Assembly (NCBI GenBank): GCA_031267475.1
Contig: JAIRZA010000149.1
Span: 1-5,293 of the forward strand
DNA: 5,293 nucleotides
Direction of reading: 5' to 3'
From: Spirochaetaceae bacterium
Lineage (GTDB): Bacteria > Spirochaetota > Spirochaetia > Treponematales > Breznakiellaceae
In this document: piece by piece, positions 5,154-5,293 of the stretch
Position numbering within the stretch: position 1 is the first letter of the stretch
How the letters are laid out: each line of letters opens with the position of its first letter
Notes under the pieces: model-generated
Databases searched by the model: none
What the model was told of the DNA's origin: nothing
What the model saw: the letters and a program-made list of their open reading frames with translations, nothing else
Made by a program: the position numbers and the translations under genes

Positions 5154-5293
5154 TCAAATGGGGACTCTGTCTTCCCCGTAAATGATTGCGAATTGATTGA
5201 GGGCAGCCCCCCAATCCCTAATAGGCATAGTCCATTTTTTTGAAATGTTTTTCAAGCCCGTGAAAATCAATTTCACAGCGGCCTCGTCATTCG
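5154..5293 (-). CDS. IS256-family (Mutator-type) transposase, C-terminal end, cut by window edge
   Basis: The last 45 codons are visible and end at a TGA (5156-5154). They read NDEAAVKLIFTGLKNISKKW and then TMPIRDWGAALNQFAIIYGEDRVPI. This is the hallmark C-terminus of IS256/Mutator transposases, whose consensus runs 'lKLiyLa..nisKKWtmpirnWg.alnqlaI.F..R'. The catalytic DDE residues lie upstream, beyond the window, so integrity of the element cannot be judged; the visible part has no defects. It is followed within about 30 bases by a terminal-repeat-like sequence and then by ISAs1 DNA, indicating insertion into, or deletion next to, an older ISAs1 copy. Confidence 0.9.
   Translation of the reverse strand, partial: NDEAAVKLIFTGLKNISKKWTMPIRDWGAALNQFAIIYGEDRVPI

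Noticed and set aside
5122..5214. Upstream extension of the right ISAs1 fragment's open frame (MGGCPQSIRN...).
   Set aside because: This DNA encodes the IS256 transposase end in another frame of the same strand, so the extension is fortuitous readthrough across an IS junction.
5259..5277. The near-palindrome GTGAAAATCAATTTCAC resembles the ISAs1 end sequence GGAAATCAATTTTCA near 4930.
   Set aside because: It lies within well-conserved codons of the IS256 transposase (AVKLIFTG), so the resemblance is most likely coincidence.

Overview
The window looks like an IS-battered chromosomal segment of a bacterium of middling GC content, most plausibly a host-associated spirochaete of the Treponema type. 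That assignment is inference. It rests on the style of the ISAs1- and IS5-type transposase remnants, the relaxed lipoprotein signal of the glycosidase, long G/C homopolymer tracts, and a selenium-incorporation gene. No 16S or other phylogenetic marker is present, so the taxon stays tentative.

Layout, left to right. (1) At 1-42 (-) are the first 14 codons of a gene running off the left edge, with a good Shine-Dalgarno; it may be the start of an integrase-type transposase. (2) At 239-592 (+) is a small exported YgiW/YdeI-type OB-fold (BOF) protein, with a plausible promoter and a clear intrinsic terminator at 631-656. (3) At 789-1150 (+) is a frameshifted, 5'-truncated ISAs1-family transposase. 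(4) At 1232-3149 (+) is a two-gene overlapping unit: a secreted TPR-like/SPOR-domain protein, then a probable lipoprotein of the phosphodiester glycosidase (NAGPA/DUF2233) family. (5) At 3150-3437 is a convergent intergenic region. It holds an N-terminal IS5-family transposase remnant on the minus strand, and exactly 14 C followed 62 bases later by exactly 14 G. (6) At 3438-4868 (-) is a full-length selA. (7) At 4927-5121 (-) is a second ISAs1 3' end, about 94% identical to the left one but inverted. (8) At 5122-5293 (-) is the 3' end of an IS256-family element whose terminal repeat abuts the ISAs1 fragment, as if it had inserted there.

The intact genes are YgiW-like, SPOR, NAGPA-like and SelA. 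The SPOR protein (septal peptidoglycan binding) and the NAGPA-like lipoprotein (cleavage of a sugar phosphodiester or related bond) are probably co-translated and both act outside the cytoplasmic membrane. SelA makes Sec-tRNA(Sec) and implies selenoproteins elsewhere in the genome; neither selB nor selD is adjacent. At least four mobile-element remnants lie around these genes. I see no defence system, CRISPR array, tRNA or rRNA. The most unusual structure is the C14/G14 inverted homopolymer pair between the convergent genes, followed by the inverted ISAs1 ends bracketing about 3.8 kb.
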